A stretch of DNA of 64,000 bases from Thalassospira sp. HF15 (GTDB taxonomy: Bacteria > Pseudomonadota > Alphaproteobacteria > Rhodospirillales > Thalassospiraceae), in NCBI RefSeq assembly GCF_011806525.1, contig NZ_JAAVKI010000003.1:310001-374000 (forward strand), given 5' to 3'. Under the pieces are notes generated by a model that did no database searches, was not told where the DNA came from, and saw only the letters and a program-made list of their open reading frames with translations. The position numbers and the translations under genes are program-made. Of the stretch, positions 20,380 through 29,865 are shown piece by piece. Each line of letters starts with the position of its first letter. Positions within the stretch are counted from its first letter, which is position 1.

Positions 20380-22437
20380 TTAATAAAGCGCAGCATCTTC
20401 CTGACTGCCACCGCCGGCTTCTGACGGGGTTGCAGCTTTATCAGAAGACTTGCGGTCGACCAGATCAACGATCTCGGAGATGACCTTGGCCAATTGATAG
20501 TCCTTGGGGGTATAGACCGCCGAAACGCCCATCTGACGCAAAACCAGCATGTCTGCTTCCGGGATGATGCCGCCAACAACGACTGGGATATGACCAGCCC
20601 CTTGCGCACGCAGCCCATTGACCACTTCACGCACCAGCGGCACATGCGACCCTGACAGGATCGAAAGCCCGATCACATGTGCGCCGTCTTCGATGGCATT
20701 GCGCACAAGTTCCTCTGGCGTCCAGCGGATGCCTTCATAAAGCACCTCGATCCCGGCTTCACCTGCCTTGACCGCAATCTGCTCTGCCCCGTTGGAATGG
20801 CCATCTAGTCCCGGCTTGCCCACCAGCATCTTCATGCGTTCGCCCAGCTTGTCAGACACCTCATCCACGCGATTGCGCAAATCCTGAAGGTTTTCCTCCT
20901 CACCGGTGACGATCATCGATGTAATCCCCGTCGGCGCACGATATTCGCCAAACACGTCACGCAGCGTTTCCGACCATTCCCCGGTTGTCACCCCGGCATG
21001 GGCACAGGCAATGGAGCTTTCCATGACATTGCGACCTTCACTGGCTGCCGACTTCAAATCCGACAATGCGCTATCAACTGCCTTCTGATCGCGATCCGAA
21101 CGCCAGGCTTTCAGTTTTTCAATCTGCTCCTGCTCGGCCATGTCATCGACAGTCAGGATTGATTTCTCACCTGATGTCAGCGGCGATGGCTCGGTCTCGG
21201 TAAAGGCATTCACACCAATAACCTTGGTCAGGCCACTTTCGATATCCGCCAGTCGAAGCGCGTTGGAACGCACCAGTTCCTGTTTCATATAGCCGCGATC
21301 AACAGCGGCAATCGCCCCGCCCATCTCATCGATCTTCGCAAGTTCGGCCCGGGCTCCTTCCTTAAGGGCGCCCACCTTACGTTCAATCGCCGGGTTGCCA
21401 TCAAACAGGTCTTCATATTCCAGAAGATCGGTTTCATAGGCCATGATCTGTTGCAGACGCAGCGACCATTGCTGATCCCACGGACGCGGCAGACCAAGTG
21501 CCTCGTTCCAGGCGGGCAACTGTACTGCGCGTGCACGCGCGTTCTTCGACAGAACAACTGACAGCATTTCGATCAGGATGCGATAAACGTTATTTTCCGG
21601 CTGCTGTTCGGTCAGGCCCAATGAGTTGACCTGCACGCCATAACGGAACCGGCGATACTTCGCGTCTTCAATACCGTAACGCTCGCGCGTAATCTCGTCC
21701 CACAGTTCGCAGAACGCCCGCATTTTGCAAATCTCGGTCACAAAGCGAATCCCGGCATTCACAAAGAACGAAATTCGCCCGACCACCTTGGCAAAGTCTT
21801 CTTCGGGGACCTGCCCCGAATCGCGCACGGCATCAAGAACCGCAATCGCCGTTGCCAGCGCATAGGCCAGTTCCTGTTCGGCAGTCGCCCCGGCTTCCTG
21901 CAGATGGTAGGAGCACACATTCATCGGGTTCCACTTCGGAACTTCGCGATAGGTAAAGGCCGCCACATCGGTAATCAGTTTCAGGCTGGGGGCCGGCGGG
22001 AAGATATAAGTCCCGCGCGACAGATATTCCTTGATGATGTCGTTCTGGGTTGTGCCCTGCAGGCTCGCGCGCGCAGTGCCCTGCTTTTCGGCCACCGCTA
22101 TATAAAGCGACAAAAGCCACGCGGCAGGCGCATTGATCGTCATCGATGTATTCATCTGATCAAGCGGAATGCCGTCAAATAACGTCATCATGTCGCCCAG
22201 ATGCGCAACCGGCACGCCGACCTTGCCGACTTCACCACGGGCCAGAACATGATCAGAATCGTATCCGGTCTGGGTTGGCAGATCGAATGCCACCGAAAGT
22301 CCGGTCTGCCCCTTTGCCAGGTTCTGGCGATACAGCTCATTTGATGCCTGTGCGGAGCTATGCCCGGCATACGTCCGGATCAGCCACGGGCGATCGCGTT
22401 CAGAATTTGCTGCATTGCGCTTGTTTTCCATCGACAT
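20380..22437 (-). CDS. ecm: Ethylmalonyl-CoA mutase (coenzyme B12-dependent)
   Basis: Converts (2R)-ethylmalonyl-CoA to (2S)-methylsuccinyl-CoA in the ethylmalonyl-CoA pathway of acetyl-CoA assimilation. The 685-residue single chain has the mutase barrel (TYAGHSSAQASNELYRQNLAKGQ begins near residue 22, here cited in part; GLSVAFDLPTQTGYDSDH; NTSMTINAPA; KWNPMNVCSYHLQEAGAT). The C-terminal cobalamin domain has the GLDGHSNGAEQ motif with the B12-ligand histidine. It is called Ecm, not methylmalonyl-CoA mutase, because of its close resemblance to Rhodobacter Ecm and because ccr and mcd are adjacent. AGAGG lies 5 nt before the ATG. It is divergent from ccr across about 290 bp. Confidence 0.93.
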   Translation of the reverse strand: MSMENKRNAANSERDRPWLIRTYAGHSSAQASNELYRQNLAKGQTGLSVAFDLPTQTGYDSDHVLARGEVGKVGVPVAHLGDMMTLFDGIPLDQMNTSMTINAPAAWLLSLYIAVAEKQGTARASLQGTTQNDIIKEYLSRGTYIFPPAPSLKLITDVAAFTYREVPKWNPMNVCSYHLQEAGATAEQELAYALATAIAVLDAVRDSGQVPEEDFAKVVGRISFFVNAGIRFVTEICKMRAFCELWDEITRERYGIEDAKYRRFRYGVQVNSLGLTEQQPENNVYRILIEMLSVVLSKNARARAVQLPAWNEALGLPRPWDQQWSLRLQQIMAYETDLLEYEDLFDGNPAIERKVGALKEGARAELAKIDEMGGAIAAVDRGYMKQELVRSNALRLADIESGLTKVIGVNAFTETEPSPLTSGEKSILTVDDMAEQEQIEKLKAWRSDRDQKAVDSALSDLKSAASEGRNVMESSIACAHAGVTTGEWSETLRDVFGEYRAPTGITSMIVTGEEENLQDLRNRVDEVSDKLGERMKMLVGKPGLDGHSNGAEQIAVKAGEAGIEVLYEGIRWTPEELVRNAIEDGAHVIGLSILSGSHVPLVREVVNGLRAQGAGHIPVVVGGIIPEADMLVLRQMGVSAVYTPKDYQLAKVISEIVDLVDRKSSDKAATPSEAGGGSQEDAALY

Positions 22438-22728
22438 CGCGACCTCTTGTACTTTTATTACCGGCTTTCTTTACGATAATTACGTGGAAACGTTATTAAA
22501 TTATCCACTAGACAATGTCCAAGTAATTATATAACAATTTGTGCAACGCGATAAAAGCGAAAACAAATATCGCCCCGGTTTCGCCTGCGACCAAACCCGC
22601 AGAAAACCGGGAGATGCCCGGGGAAATAGAATAAATTCCGTGGCTTGGAGGATTCGTCGACCGCAGCGCAACATAGGTAATTTCGTTACCCTGCAACCCG
22701 GATCGACCCCGAACAAGGAGTGAAGGCC
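22438..22728. promoter_or_regulatory. Divergent ecm/ccr control region
   Basis: This AT-rich gap separates the divergent ecm and ccr genes and must carry both promoters. On the minus strand a perfect TATAAT (22526-22531) could be the ecm -10 box, with a weak TTTATC about 18 bp upstream. The same AT block could also serve the plus strand as TATAAC. These are by-eye assignments. I could not identify a confident operator. Confidence 0.35.
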
Positions 22729-24009
22729 ATGAATACGTCTGCTGAAGTGCTGCCTTTCCGTGGCGGTCAGGAAGAAAAAGATCTTTATGAAATCGGCGAA
22801 ATCCCGCCACTGGGTCATGTGCCCAAGAACATGTATGCCTGGGCGATTCGCGAAGAACGGCACGGCGAACCCGACACCGCCATGCAGTGCGAAGTCCTGC
22901 CGGTGACCCAGCCTGACAGCCACGAAGTCCTCGTCCTCGTGATGGCGGCTGGTGTGAACTACAACGGCATCTGGGCATCGCTTGGCAAACCGATCTCCGT
23001 TTTCAATTCCCATGATTGCCCGTTCCACATTGCCGGATCGGATGCATCGGGCATTGTCTGGGCCGTGGGTTCCAAGGTCACGCGCTGGAAAGTCGGCGAC
23101 GAAGTCGTCATCCACTGCAACCAGGATGACGGTGACGATGAAGAATGTAACGGCGGTGATCCGATGCTGTCTCCGACCCAGCGAATCTGGGGTTACGAGA
23201 CGCCGGACGGCTCCTTTGCCCAGTTCACCTGCGTTCAGGCACAACAGTTGATGCCGCGCCCCAAACATCTGACATGGGAAGAAAGCGCGTGCTACACGCT
23301 GACCCTTGCTACGGCCTATCGCATGCTGTTTGGCCATCGTCCGCACATCCTGCGTCCGGGCCATAATGTTCTGGTCTGGGGTGCATCAGGTGGCTTGGGT
23401 TCCATGGCGATCCAGTTGATCACCACTGCCGGGGCCAATGCGATTGGCGTCATTTCCGATGAAAGCAAACGCGATTTCGTGCTGGGCCTTGGTGCCAAGG
23501 CCGTGATCAACCGCAAGGATTTCAATTGCTGGGGACAGCTTCCCACCGTCAATGGCCCTGAATTTGGTGACTATATGAAAGAAGTCCGTAAATTCGGCAA
23601 GGCGATCTGGGACATCACCGGCAAAGGCAACGATGTTGATATCGTCTTTGAGCACCCGGGCGAACAAACCTTCCCGGTATCGTGTAACGTCGTGAAGCGT
23701 GGCGGCATGGTGGTGTTCTGTGCAGGCACGACGGGCTTTAACCTGACATTCGATGCCCGTTTTGTCTGGATGCGTCAGAAACGTATTCAGGGCAGCCACT
23801 TCGCCAACCTCAAGCAGGCGGCACAGGCCAATACCCTGATGGTGGAACGCCGGATTGATCCCAGCATGTCCGAAGTATTCAGCTGGGAAGACATCCCGCG
23901 TGCCCACATGAAAATGATGCGCAACGAACACAAGCCCGGCAACATGGCCGTTCTGGTTCAGGCCAAACGTCCTAGCATGCGCACCCTTGAAGAAGCAGTC
24001 GAAGGATAA
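22729..24009 (+). CDS. ccr: Crotonyl-CoA carboxylase/reductase
   Basis: NADPH-dependent reductive carboxylation of crotonyl-CoA to (2S)-ethylmalonyl-CoA, the signature step of the ethylmalonyl-CoA pathway. 426 residues of the medium-chain dehydrogenase fold. Visible features include AAGVNYNGIWASLGKPI, FHIAGSDASGIVWAVGS, the nucleotide-binding VWGASGGLGSMAIQL, and the Ccr-specific GNDVDIVFEHPGEQTFPVS region that carries CO2-pocket residues. I chose the ATG at 22729 because AAGGAG lies 8 nt upstream; a GTG three codons earlier overlaps that site. It is divergent from ecm and is followed after 200 bp by mcd. Confidence 0.96.
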   Translation: MNTSAEVLPFRGGQEEKDLYEIGEIPPLGHVPKNMYAWAIREERHGEPDTAMQCEVLPVTQPDSHEVLVLVMAAGVNYNGIWASLGKPISVFNSHDCPFHIAGSDASGIVWAVGSKVTRWKVGDEVVIHCNQDDGDDEECNGGDPMLSPTQRIWGYETPDGSFAQFTCVQAQQLMPRPKHLTWEESACYTLTLATAYRMLFGHRPHILRPGHNVLVWGASGGLGSMAIQLITTAGANAIGVISDESKRDFVLGLGAKAVINRKDFNCWGQLPTVNGPEFGDYMKEVRKFGKAIWDITGKGNDVDIVFEHPGEQTFPVSCNVVKRGGMVVFCAGTTGFNLTFDARFVWMRQKRIQGSHFANLKQAAQANTLMVERRIDPSMSEVFSWEDIPRAHMKMMRNEHKPGNMAVLVQAKRPSMRTLEEAVEG

Positions 24010-24209
24010 TCCCACTTTGGGCTCCGGATTCTCCCAAGTCGTCCGGGGTCCGACCTTCGACTGAATGATGGCACCCTGCGCGCATTCTCGCCCGATTTGC
24101 GCCGGGGTGCCACCACCCTTGACCATCGATAGACTGCAACACCCGTATCCGATCGACGCAATCGCCCCACTGGATTGCACAACGAGGACCTGAATCGAGG
24201 ACCCGAACA

Positions 24210-25877
24210 ATGACCGATAACGCCCTTTTGCCTGACCTCGAACGTTTGTGCGATGACGCCCTGGCAGCACTCAGCCCCGTTTATGACGCCGCCGAATATG
24301 CGCTGCGCAGTTCCGTAACCGTGGACGGCCGGGTCAATGCCGATGCCTTTGATGACAACCAGTTTGCAGCGCACGGCTTTGCCTGGTTCACAACCTATGT
24401 GACCGCCCTTGGTCAGATGAAGGCATGGTCAAACCGCCTCAAGAACCAGGGCAAGTTCGGCAATCTCGAACAGCTGATCCTGCAATCGGCCTTTGGTGAA
24501 TATCTGGCCCAGATCATTGGCGGCATTCCGATGTCACAGGGCGAGATCATCCGTCTTTCAACACTTGGCGTTGCCGACGACCTTATTGCATCGCTCTTAA
24601 CGAACCCGTCTGTGGCGACCCTTGCGCAACGCGGCAACTCGGATGCAACCCGTCGGGCCATTGCCGCAGAAATCGAAGACAGCCTTGATACCGGTCGTTT
24701 TGGCGAAACCGGCCTTGAGGACGAAACCCTTGATATGGTCCGCGACCAGTTCCGCCGCTTTGTCGAGGAAAAGGTCTCCCCCCATGCCCATGGCTGGCAC
24801 GAGCGCGACGAACTGATCCCGATCGAGATCGTCACGGAGATGTCGGAGCTCGGCGTTTTCGGCCTGACCATTCCCGAAGAATTCGGCGGCCTTGGTATGG
24901 GCAAGACCGCGATGTGCGTTGTCACCGAGGAACTGTCACGCGGCTATATCGGGGTTGGGTCGCTTGGTACCCGCTCTGAAATCGCCGCGGAGCTTATCCG
25001 TCTTGGTGGCACGGATGCGCAAAAGGAACATTACCTGCCCAAACTGGCATCGGGGGAAATCCTGCCGACCGCCGTCTTTACCGAACCCAACAATGGATCG
25101 GATCTGGCGCATTTGCGGACCCGTGGGGTCAAGGATGGCGATACCTACAAGGTTACCGGCAACAAGACCTGGATCACCCATGCTGCACGTTCGGATCTTA
25201 TGACGCTTCTGACCCGCACCAACCCGGACGAAGCAGGTTACCGTGGCCTTTCAATGCTTTTGGCCGAAAAACCGCGCGGCACGGATGACAATCCGTTCCC
25301 GGCTGACGGCATGTCTGGCGGCGAGATCGAGGTGCTTGGCTATCGCGGCATGAAGGAATACGAACTGTCCTTTGATGGCTTCGAAGTGCCCGCCGAGAAC
25401 CTTTTGGGTGGCGAAGAAGGTCAGGGCTTCAAACAACTGATGGCGACGTTTGAGTCTGCACGTATTCAAACCGCCGCCCGTGCGGTCGGTGTTGCGCAGA
25501 ACGCGCTTGAGATCGGCATGCGCTACGCCAAGGACCGCATTCAGTTTTCCAAACCGCTTTATGCGTTCCCGCGGGTATACGGAAAAGTTGCATGGATGGT
25601 TGTCGAAACCATGATCGCACGCCAGCTGACATACTTCTCTGCATTTGAAAAAGATCAGGATATTCGCTGCGATATCGAGGCAGGCATGGCCAAACTTCTT
25701 GGTGCGCGCGTTGCTTGGTCGAATGCCGATAATGCGCTGCAGATTCATGGCGGCAATGGTTATGCGCTGGAATATCAGATCAGTCGTGTGCTGTGCGATG
25801 CCCGAATTCTGAACATTTTTGAAGGGGCTGCCGAAATTCAGGCACAGGTCGTCACGCGCGGCATTCTGAGCCGGTGA
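24210..25877 (+). CDS. mcd: (2S)-methylsuccinyl-CoA dehydrogenase
   Basis: FAD-dependent acyl-CoA dehydrogenase that oxidises methylsuccinyl-CoA to mesaconyl-CoA and passes electrons to ETF. At 555 residues it is much longer than ordinary acyl-CoA dehydrogenases (about 380). The extra N-terminal helical region of about 160 residues (through LILQSAFGEYLAQI) is a known trait of Mcd. The ACAD core follows with FTEPNNGSDLAHLRT, KTWITHAARSD, GRxxYAKDRIQFSKPL-like helices, and the C-terminal IHGGNGYALEYQ and ILNIFEGAAEIQAQ with the expected catalytic glutamate position. The downstream ccr context supports the call. The 200-bp gap after ccr has no terminator, so cotranscription is possible. Confidence 0.92.
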   Translation: MTDNALLPDLERLCDDALAALSPVYDAAEYALRSSVTVDGRVNADAFDDNQFAAHGFAWFTTYVTALGQMKAWSNRLKNQGKFGNLEQLILQSAFGEYLAQIIGGIPMSQGEIIRLSTLGVADDLIASLLTNPSVATLAQRGNSDATRRAIAAEIEDSLDTGRFGETGLEDETLDMVRDQFRRFVEEKVSPHAHGWHERDELIPIEIVTEMSELGVFGLTIPEEFGGLGMGKTAMCVVTEELSRGYIGVGSLGTRSEIAAELIRLGGTDAQKEHYLPKLASGEILPTAVFTEPNNGSDLAHLRTRGVKDGDTYKVTGNKTWITHAARSDLMTLLTRTNPDEAGYRGLSMLLAEKPRGTDDNPFPADGMSGGEIEVLGYRGMKEYELSFDGFEVPAENLLGGEEGQGFKQLMATFESARIQTAARAVGVAQNALEIGMRYAKDRIQFSKPLYAFPRVYGKVAWMVVETMIARQLTYFSAFEKDQDIRCDIEAGMAKLLGARVAWSNADNALQIHGGNGYALEYQISRVLCDARILNIFEGAAEIQAQVVTRGILSR

Positions 25878-25951
25878 ACCCCATAACATTCTGAAATACT
25901 GTTAAGATTCGTATTTGAACCGTGGCCCCTGTGAACAACAAGGGCAAACTC

Positions 25952-25980
25952 GGCCCGCCAACACTGGCGGGCCTTTTTCC
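25952..25980 (+). terminator. Rho-independent terminator after mcd
   Basis: GGCCCGCCA and TGGCGGGCC form a GC-rich 9-bp stem with a short loop, followed by TTTTT. It lies about 75 bp past the mcd stop codon. Confidence 0.92.
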
Positions 25981-26043
25981 ATATCAACCTAAAGTATGAT
26001 ATATTTTAGACTTACCTGTAGTGATACACTCCCCAAAAGCACA

Positions 26044-26065
26044 CACAGACTGCCAAAAGTCTGTG
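26044..26065. repeat. Perfect 8-bp inverted repeat upstream of the chemoreceptor gene
   Basis: CACAGACT and AGTCTGTG flank a 6-nt spacer GCCAAA, about 48 bp before the start codon. It could be a leader hairpin or a protein-binding site. It is not a good terminator because an A run, not a T run, follows on the plus strand. Confidence 0.6.
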
Positions 26066-26112
26066 AAAAATAGGGCTAAAAGGCCCGCCGGGAATAAGGG
26101 AGATAATGCCAA

Positions 26113-28203
26113 ATGAACCACAGTTCTGCAATGCCGGACAATACAATCTATGCGCGCATTAATGCCGCGAAAGATTTGTTTGCGCAAAATGGAGAACAGC
26201 TTGCAGAGAACCTGGTCACAGAACTGCTGGGGACCGGCCAAAGCAGCGCTGTACGAAGTGATCCGCAACATCATGTTACCGAGATGTCCCGACGTTTTGC
26301 GTCACTCATCAACGCAAACAGCGCAGATGCATTCAACCATTGCTTTAATGAGCATGTTCTGGCCGATGCCGCCATCGGATTGGCACCCGAACATATCGTG
26401 ATGGCCTATCACAAGGTCGCGGCCGATTGTGCCGCGCTGGCCGCGCGTACCAAAGGCAATGCTGCAACAGCAGACGCGGCGCGCTGTCTTTTGATGGCCG
26501 ACATGGGAAGCCTGATGTCTGCCCGGCAGAAAATACTGGCTGGCGAGCGGTCTGCATCCGAAATCCAGTCGATGTCGGAAATCATCGAACGCGAGACAGA
26601 CAATATCATTTCCGAAGTCGGCTTCCAGGCCGGGCGCACCAACGATGTCGCGCAATCGATGGAAAGCGACGCCGGTGAACTGTCTGAATTGGTCGAACGC
26701 ATCACAGCAACCACCGAGATCGCAAGCAGCAATGTCGCAACCGTCGCATCCGCGACCGAGGAATTGCAGGCATCCAGCCACGAAATCGCCGAGCGCATCC
26801 ACAAAACCAACGATATTGCTGCTCAGGCCGTGACACGTGCGCAGGAAACATCAACCACGATGGGCAGCCTGTCGGAAACCGCGACCGAAATCGGCAAGGT
26901 TGTCGATATCGTCAAGCGCATTTCCGATCAGACCAAGATGCTCGCACTCAATGCCACGATTGAAGCCGCGCGCGCCGGTGATGCCGGCAAGGGCTTTGCC
27001 GTGGTCGCAAACGAGGTCAAGAACCTCGCTACCCAGACCGAAAAAGCCATCCTCGACATCAATGCGCAAATCACCGCTATTCAGGGCGCCACCTCCGAGG
27101 CCGTAACCGCGATTGAAGGCATCGGCGGCGCGATTGATGAGGTCAGTCAGCTTTCAAGCGACATCTCGGCCTCTGTCGAACAGCAAACCGCAGCCATTGG
27201 TGAAATCTCGACCAGTGCACAGGAAGTCTCCACGCACATGCAGGGCATCTCGAGCGATATCGGACTCGCCAGCGAGAAATCGCACAATGCCAGCCAGACG
27301 GCCGAAAACCTGCGCATTCTGTCTTCGAATATCCGCAACGATATCAACGAGATGGAAACCCGCTTCCGCATGGTTCTGCGCAGTGCCGACAACACCAACC
27401 GGCGTCACACGGAACGCGTGCCGATTGCCGTTGATATCAATGTCGACTTCGGCAATGGCGATGTCCGCGAAGGTGTCACCGCCGACATGTCGATTGCAGG
27501 CCTTTTGGCGCGTATCGAAGCCAGTGAAGAAGACCGCAACAAGGTGATTACCATCACCATGGAAGACGGCACGCGGCTTATGGGGATTGTCAAAGCACAC
27601 TCGACCCTTGGCACCCACATCCAGTTCACCGAAGTTGACGACGCCGCAACGCAGGTCATTCTCGGACTGCTTAAGAAAACCAGCGAACATGACGAAAAGA
27701 TCGCCGGTCTTGGCAAGGAACTGGCAGCAGATCTGGGCAAGGTTCTTGAAACCGGTTTGCGCAATCAGGAATTCACCCATGATGACCTGTTCAATACCCG
27801 CTATGAACCGATTGACGGCACTGATCCCAAGCAGTTCATGACGCCATATATCCCGTTCACGGACCGCAACTTCACCCCGCTTCAGGAAGCCATGCTTGAT
27901 AAGGACGAACATATCGTCTTTGCCGCCGGGGTCGATACCAACGGTTACCTGCCGACCCACAACAAGGTTTACAGCCAGCCGCAGAAACCCGGTGAACCGG
28001 CATGGAATATGGGCAACTGCCGCAACCGACGGATCTTTGACGATCGTGCCGGACTGATGGCCGGGCGCAATACCAAGCCCCATCTGCTGCAGACCTATTT
28101 CCGTGACATGGGCGACAGTGTCGTCTTCATGAAGGAATGTGACGTTCCGATCATGGTTAATGGCGAACAGTGGGGTAACCTTCGGATCGGTTACAAATCC
28201 TAG
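26113..28203 (+). CDS. Soluble methyl-accepting chemotaxis protein with PilZ domain
   Basis: Predicted cytosolic chemoreceptor of 696 residues with no membrane helix. Order of parts: a helical N-terminal sensor about 10-150, then the MCP coiled-coil signalling region about 165-415 with the conserved hairpin tip ([18 protein letters not shown] at 272-289). A PilZ domain follows about 428-520 with the c-di-GMP motif RHTER (431-435) and ADMSIAG (457-463). A C-terminal domain about 555-696 contains [27 protein letters not shown] and [17 protein letters not shown]. That last domain recurs at the C-terminus of other alphaproteobacterial receptors, from memory, and may be a Cache-like sensor. GGGAG lies 11 nt upstream of the ATG. 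A strong terminator follows. Confidence 0.9.
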   Translation: MNHSSAMPDNTIYARINAAKDLFAQNGEQLAENLVTELLGTGQSSAVRSDPQHHVTEMSRRFASLINANSADAFNHCFNEHVLADAAIGLAPEHIVMAYHKVAADCAALAARTKGNAATADAARCLLMADMGSLMSARQKILAGERSASEIQSMSEIIERETDNIISEVGFQAGRTNDVAQSMESDAGELSELVERITATTEIASSNVATVASATEELQASSHEIAERIHKTNDIAAQAVTRAQETSTTMGSLSETATEIGKVVDIVKRISDQTKMLALNATIEAARAGDAGKGFAVVANEVKNLATQTEKAILDINAQITAIQGATSEAVTAIEGIGGAIDEVSQLSSDISASVEQQTAAIGEISTSAQEVSTHMQGISSDIGLASEKSHNASQTAENLRILSSNIRNDINEMETRFRMVLRSADNTNRRHTERVPIAVDINVDFGNGDVREGVTADMSIAGLLARIEASEEDRNKVITITMEDGTRLMGIVKAHSTLGTHIQFTEVDDAATQVILGLLKKTSEHDEKIAGLGKELAADLGKVLETGLRNQEFTHDDLFNTRYEPIDGTDPKQFMTPYIPFTDRNFTPLQEAMLDKDEHIVFAAGVDTNGYLPTHNKVYSQPQKPGEPAWNMGNCRNRRIFDDRAGLMAGRNTKPHLLQTYFRDMGDSVVFMKECDVPIMVNGEQWGNLRIGYKS

Positions 28204-28239
28204 GAATCCACAAACCAAACTGGATAACGAGCAAGCTGA

Positions 28240-28276
28240 AAGCGGGCGGTTCAATCATGAACCGCCCGCTTTTTCG
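28240..28276 (+). terminator. Bidirectional terminator after the chemoreceptor gene
   Basis: AAGCGGGCGGTTCA pairs with TGAACCGCCCGCTT and is followed by T residues; the A residues on the left allow it to act on the convergent flavocytochrome gene too. Confidence 0.9.
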
Positions 28277-28289
28277 TGCATCGCATTGC

Positions 28290-29627
28290 TTATCTGAAAT
28301 CAAACAGTTCCTGATGAAAGGCGCAACTTGGCAACCCCGCCCCGACCAGATCGTTTTTGATATCCTCGCCAAACTGGCGTGGCCCGCAGAACCAGACGCT
28401 TGCCTTTTGCCAATGCACGACATCGCTGCGCAGTTTTTCACCGGTCAGGAAACCATCCCGCGCATCGCGCCATTCATGCAACCGAACCCCTGCGCGTTCC
28501 GACAGATCCTTGATCCGCGCCATCAGTTTGGGATCGCAATGCGGTGCAACCTGATAGAAATCGATCTCAAGTTTTGCCGGATTGGCCACCAGATCCTCAA
28601 GCCAGGCCACAAAGGGGGTTAAGCCGATGCCTCCGGAAATCCAGATTTGATGGCTCTGTCCACGATCCAGTGTAAACGTGCCGTAAGGGCCCTCCAGCAC
28701 CACCTTGTCACCGGGCTTCAACGTTTCCTGAAGTGTGCTTGTATAGTCGCCCAGCTTCTTGGCGATAATCGTCAGCCCCGGAACGCCGTCACGCCAAGCA
28801 GATGCAATGGTAAACGGGTGCGGCTCGTTGCTATTGCCAAAACGGACAAAGGCAAACTGCCCGGCAAGATGGCCTTTCCACCCGCCATCGGATTTGATCG
28901 CGATCTGAAGCGATTTCATCTCGGGCAGAAAATCAACGTCTACCACTTCGCCGGTTGATCGACGTCCCGCGCCGACCTGTCCAACCAGAACGATGATTGA
29001 CGACACCGTCCCGATCATCAACATCGCAGCCAAGGCGTAACCAACAGGCGTCGCCCAGTTCGCGAAATCAAGCAAAACGATACTGTGATAGACCAGCACA
29101 AGGTAAATCACGGCCAGAAGCGTATGTGTCTTGGCAAACCAGCGATACGGAATGCGCTTGATCAGCGCGATAAGGATCAGGGCAACGGCAATATAAAATG
29201 CCCATTCCCCGACCGTTTCCGCCAGTCCGCGCTGCTCACTAAACAGGGATTGCGCCCAGTGCATGCCCGATCCATCCGGCCTCGGCCCACGCCGCCGCCG
29301 TTCAAGAAGACCAAGCGCCACCGCCCATTTTGGTGCCATCCGAAAGGCCCAATGAAGCGTCGCCACGACAAGCACCGTGATGCCAAGCCACTTATGCAGG
29401 CGATATGCCTTATCCAGCCCGCCTATGCGCCGTGTCAGCCAGACAGGTCGGACGGACAAAAACACGATCAGGCTCATCATGCCTATGGCCAGAAAACCGG
29501 AATATTGAACCATCAGGTTGCGAAAGCCGATGAAGTCGTTCGCCCCGAAAATATCGGGATTCACTGACAACCACAAAACCGAGAGGGCGATCAAACTGCC
29601 AAAATAGATGCGCGTGATGTTTTTCAT
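28290..29627 (-). CDS. Ferric-reductase-like flavocytochrome (FAD/NAD(P)H oxidoreductase)
   Basis: Predicted inner-membrane protein of 445 residues that moves electrons from NAD(P)H through FAD and two haems across the membrane. The N-terminal half has six or so helices with four spaced histidines at 78, 92, 168 and 181, the pairing seen in bis-haem ferric reductase/NADPH-oxidase domains. The C-terminal half is a ferredoxin-reductase module. It has the flavin motif EPHPFTIAS, a GPYGTFTLD strand, the pyridine-nucleotide motif SGGIGLTPF and the terminal VWFCGPRQFG. I use the ATG at 29627, with a GGA-rich site just upstream; a longer frame adds a non-conserved basic leader. The substrate (ferric iron or another acceptor) cannot be read from sequence. 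Confidence 0.9.
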   Translation of the reverse strand: MKNITRIYFGSLIALSVLWLSVNPDIFGANDFIGFRNLMVQYSGFLAIGMMSLIVFLSVRPVWLTRRIGGLDKAYRLHKWLGITVLVVATLHWAFRMAPKWAVALGLLERRRRGPRPDGSGMHWAQSLFSEQRGLAETVGEWAFYIAVALILIALIKRIPYRWFAKTHTLLAVIYLVLVYHSIVLLDFANWATPVGYALAAMLMIGTVSSIIVLVGQVGAGRRSTGEVVDVDFLPEMKSLQIAIKSDGGWKGHLAGQFAFVRFGNSNEPHPFTIASAWRDGVPGLTIIAKKLGDYTSTLQETLKPGDKVVLEGPYGTFTLDRGQSHQIWISGGIGLTPFVAWLEDLVANPAKLEIDFYQVAPHCDPKLMARIKDLSERAGVRLHEWRDARDGFLTGEKLRSDVVHWQKASVWFCGPRQFGEDIKNDLVGAGLPSCAFHQELFDFR

Positions 29628-29823
29628 GGGTCCGCTTCCTGAAAATCCGTTGAAGGCCCGTGAAATCAAGATACCAACACGCGCCATACGACGCTTTGAT
29701 CTAAACAAACAGAATTCGCAAAATTATCCCCGAAACCCCCGAAAAGTGTATCAGATCGTATCAGGGAAAGCTGCGGGTCGGCTGCAAGTCCTGTCTGCAC
29801 AGCCGCGACAAGACGAAGAGTAA

Positions 29824-29856
29824 ACGAAAAACACCCCGGTTTTCTGACCGGGGTGT
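29824..29856 (-). terminator. Rho-independent terminator after the nucleotidyltransferase-fold gene
   Basis: On the minus strand ACACCCCGGT and ACCGGGGTGT form a 10-bp stem followed by TTTTTCGTTT. It lies just past the stop codon at 29866. Its stem closely resembles that of the gcv terminator at 9580-9612. Confidence 0.88.
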
Positions 29857-29865
29857 TCATCGCGC

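Noticed and set aside
20380-22437. Methylmalonyl-CoA mutase
   Set aside because: Single-chain form, close likeness to known Ecm and the ccr/mcd neighbourhood favour ethylmalonyl-CoA mutase.
22501-22560. PccR-type TTTGCAAA operator in the ecm/ccr gap
   Set aside because: Only a loose TTGCACAAA is present, not the palindrome, so no claim is made.
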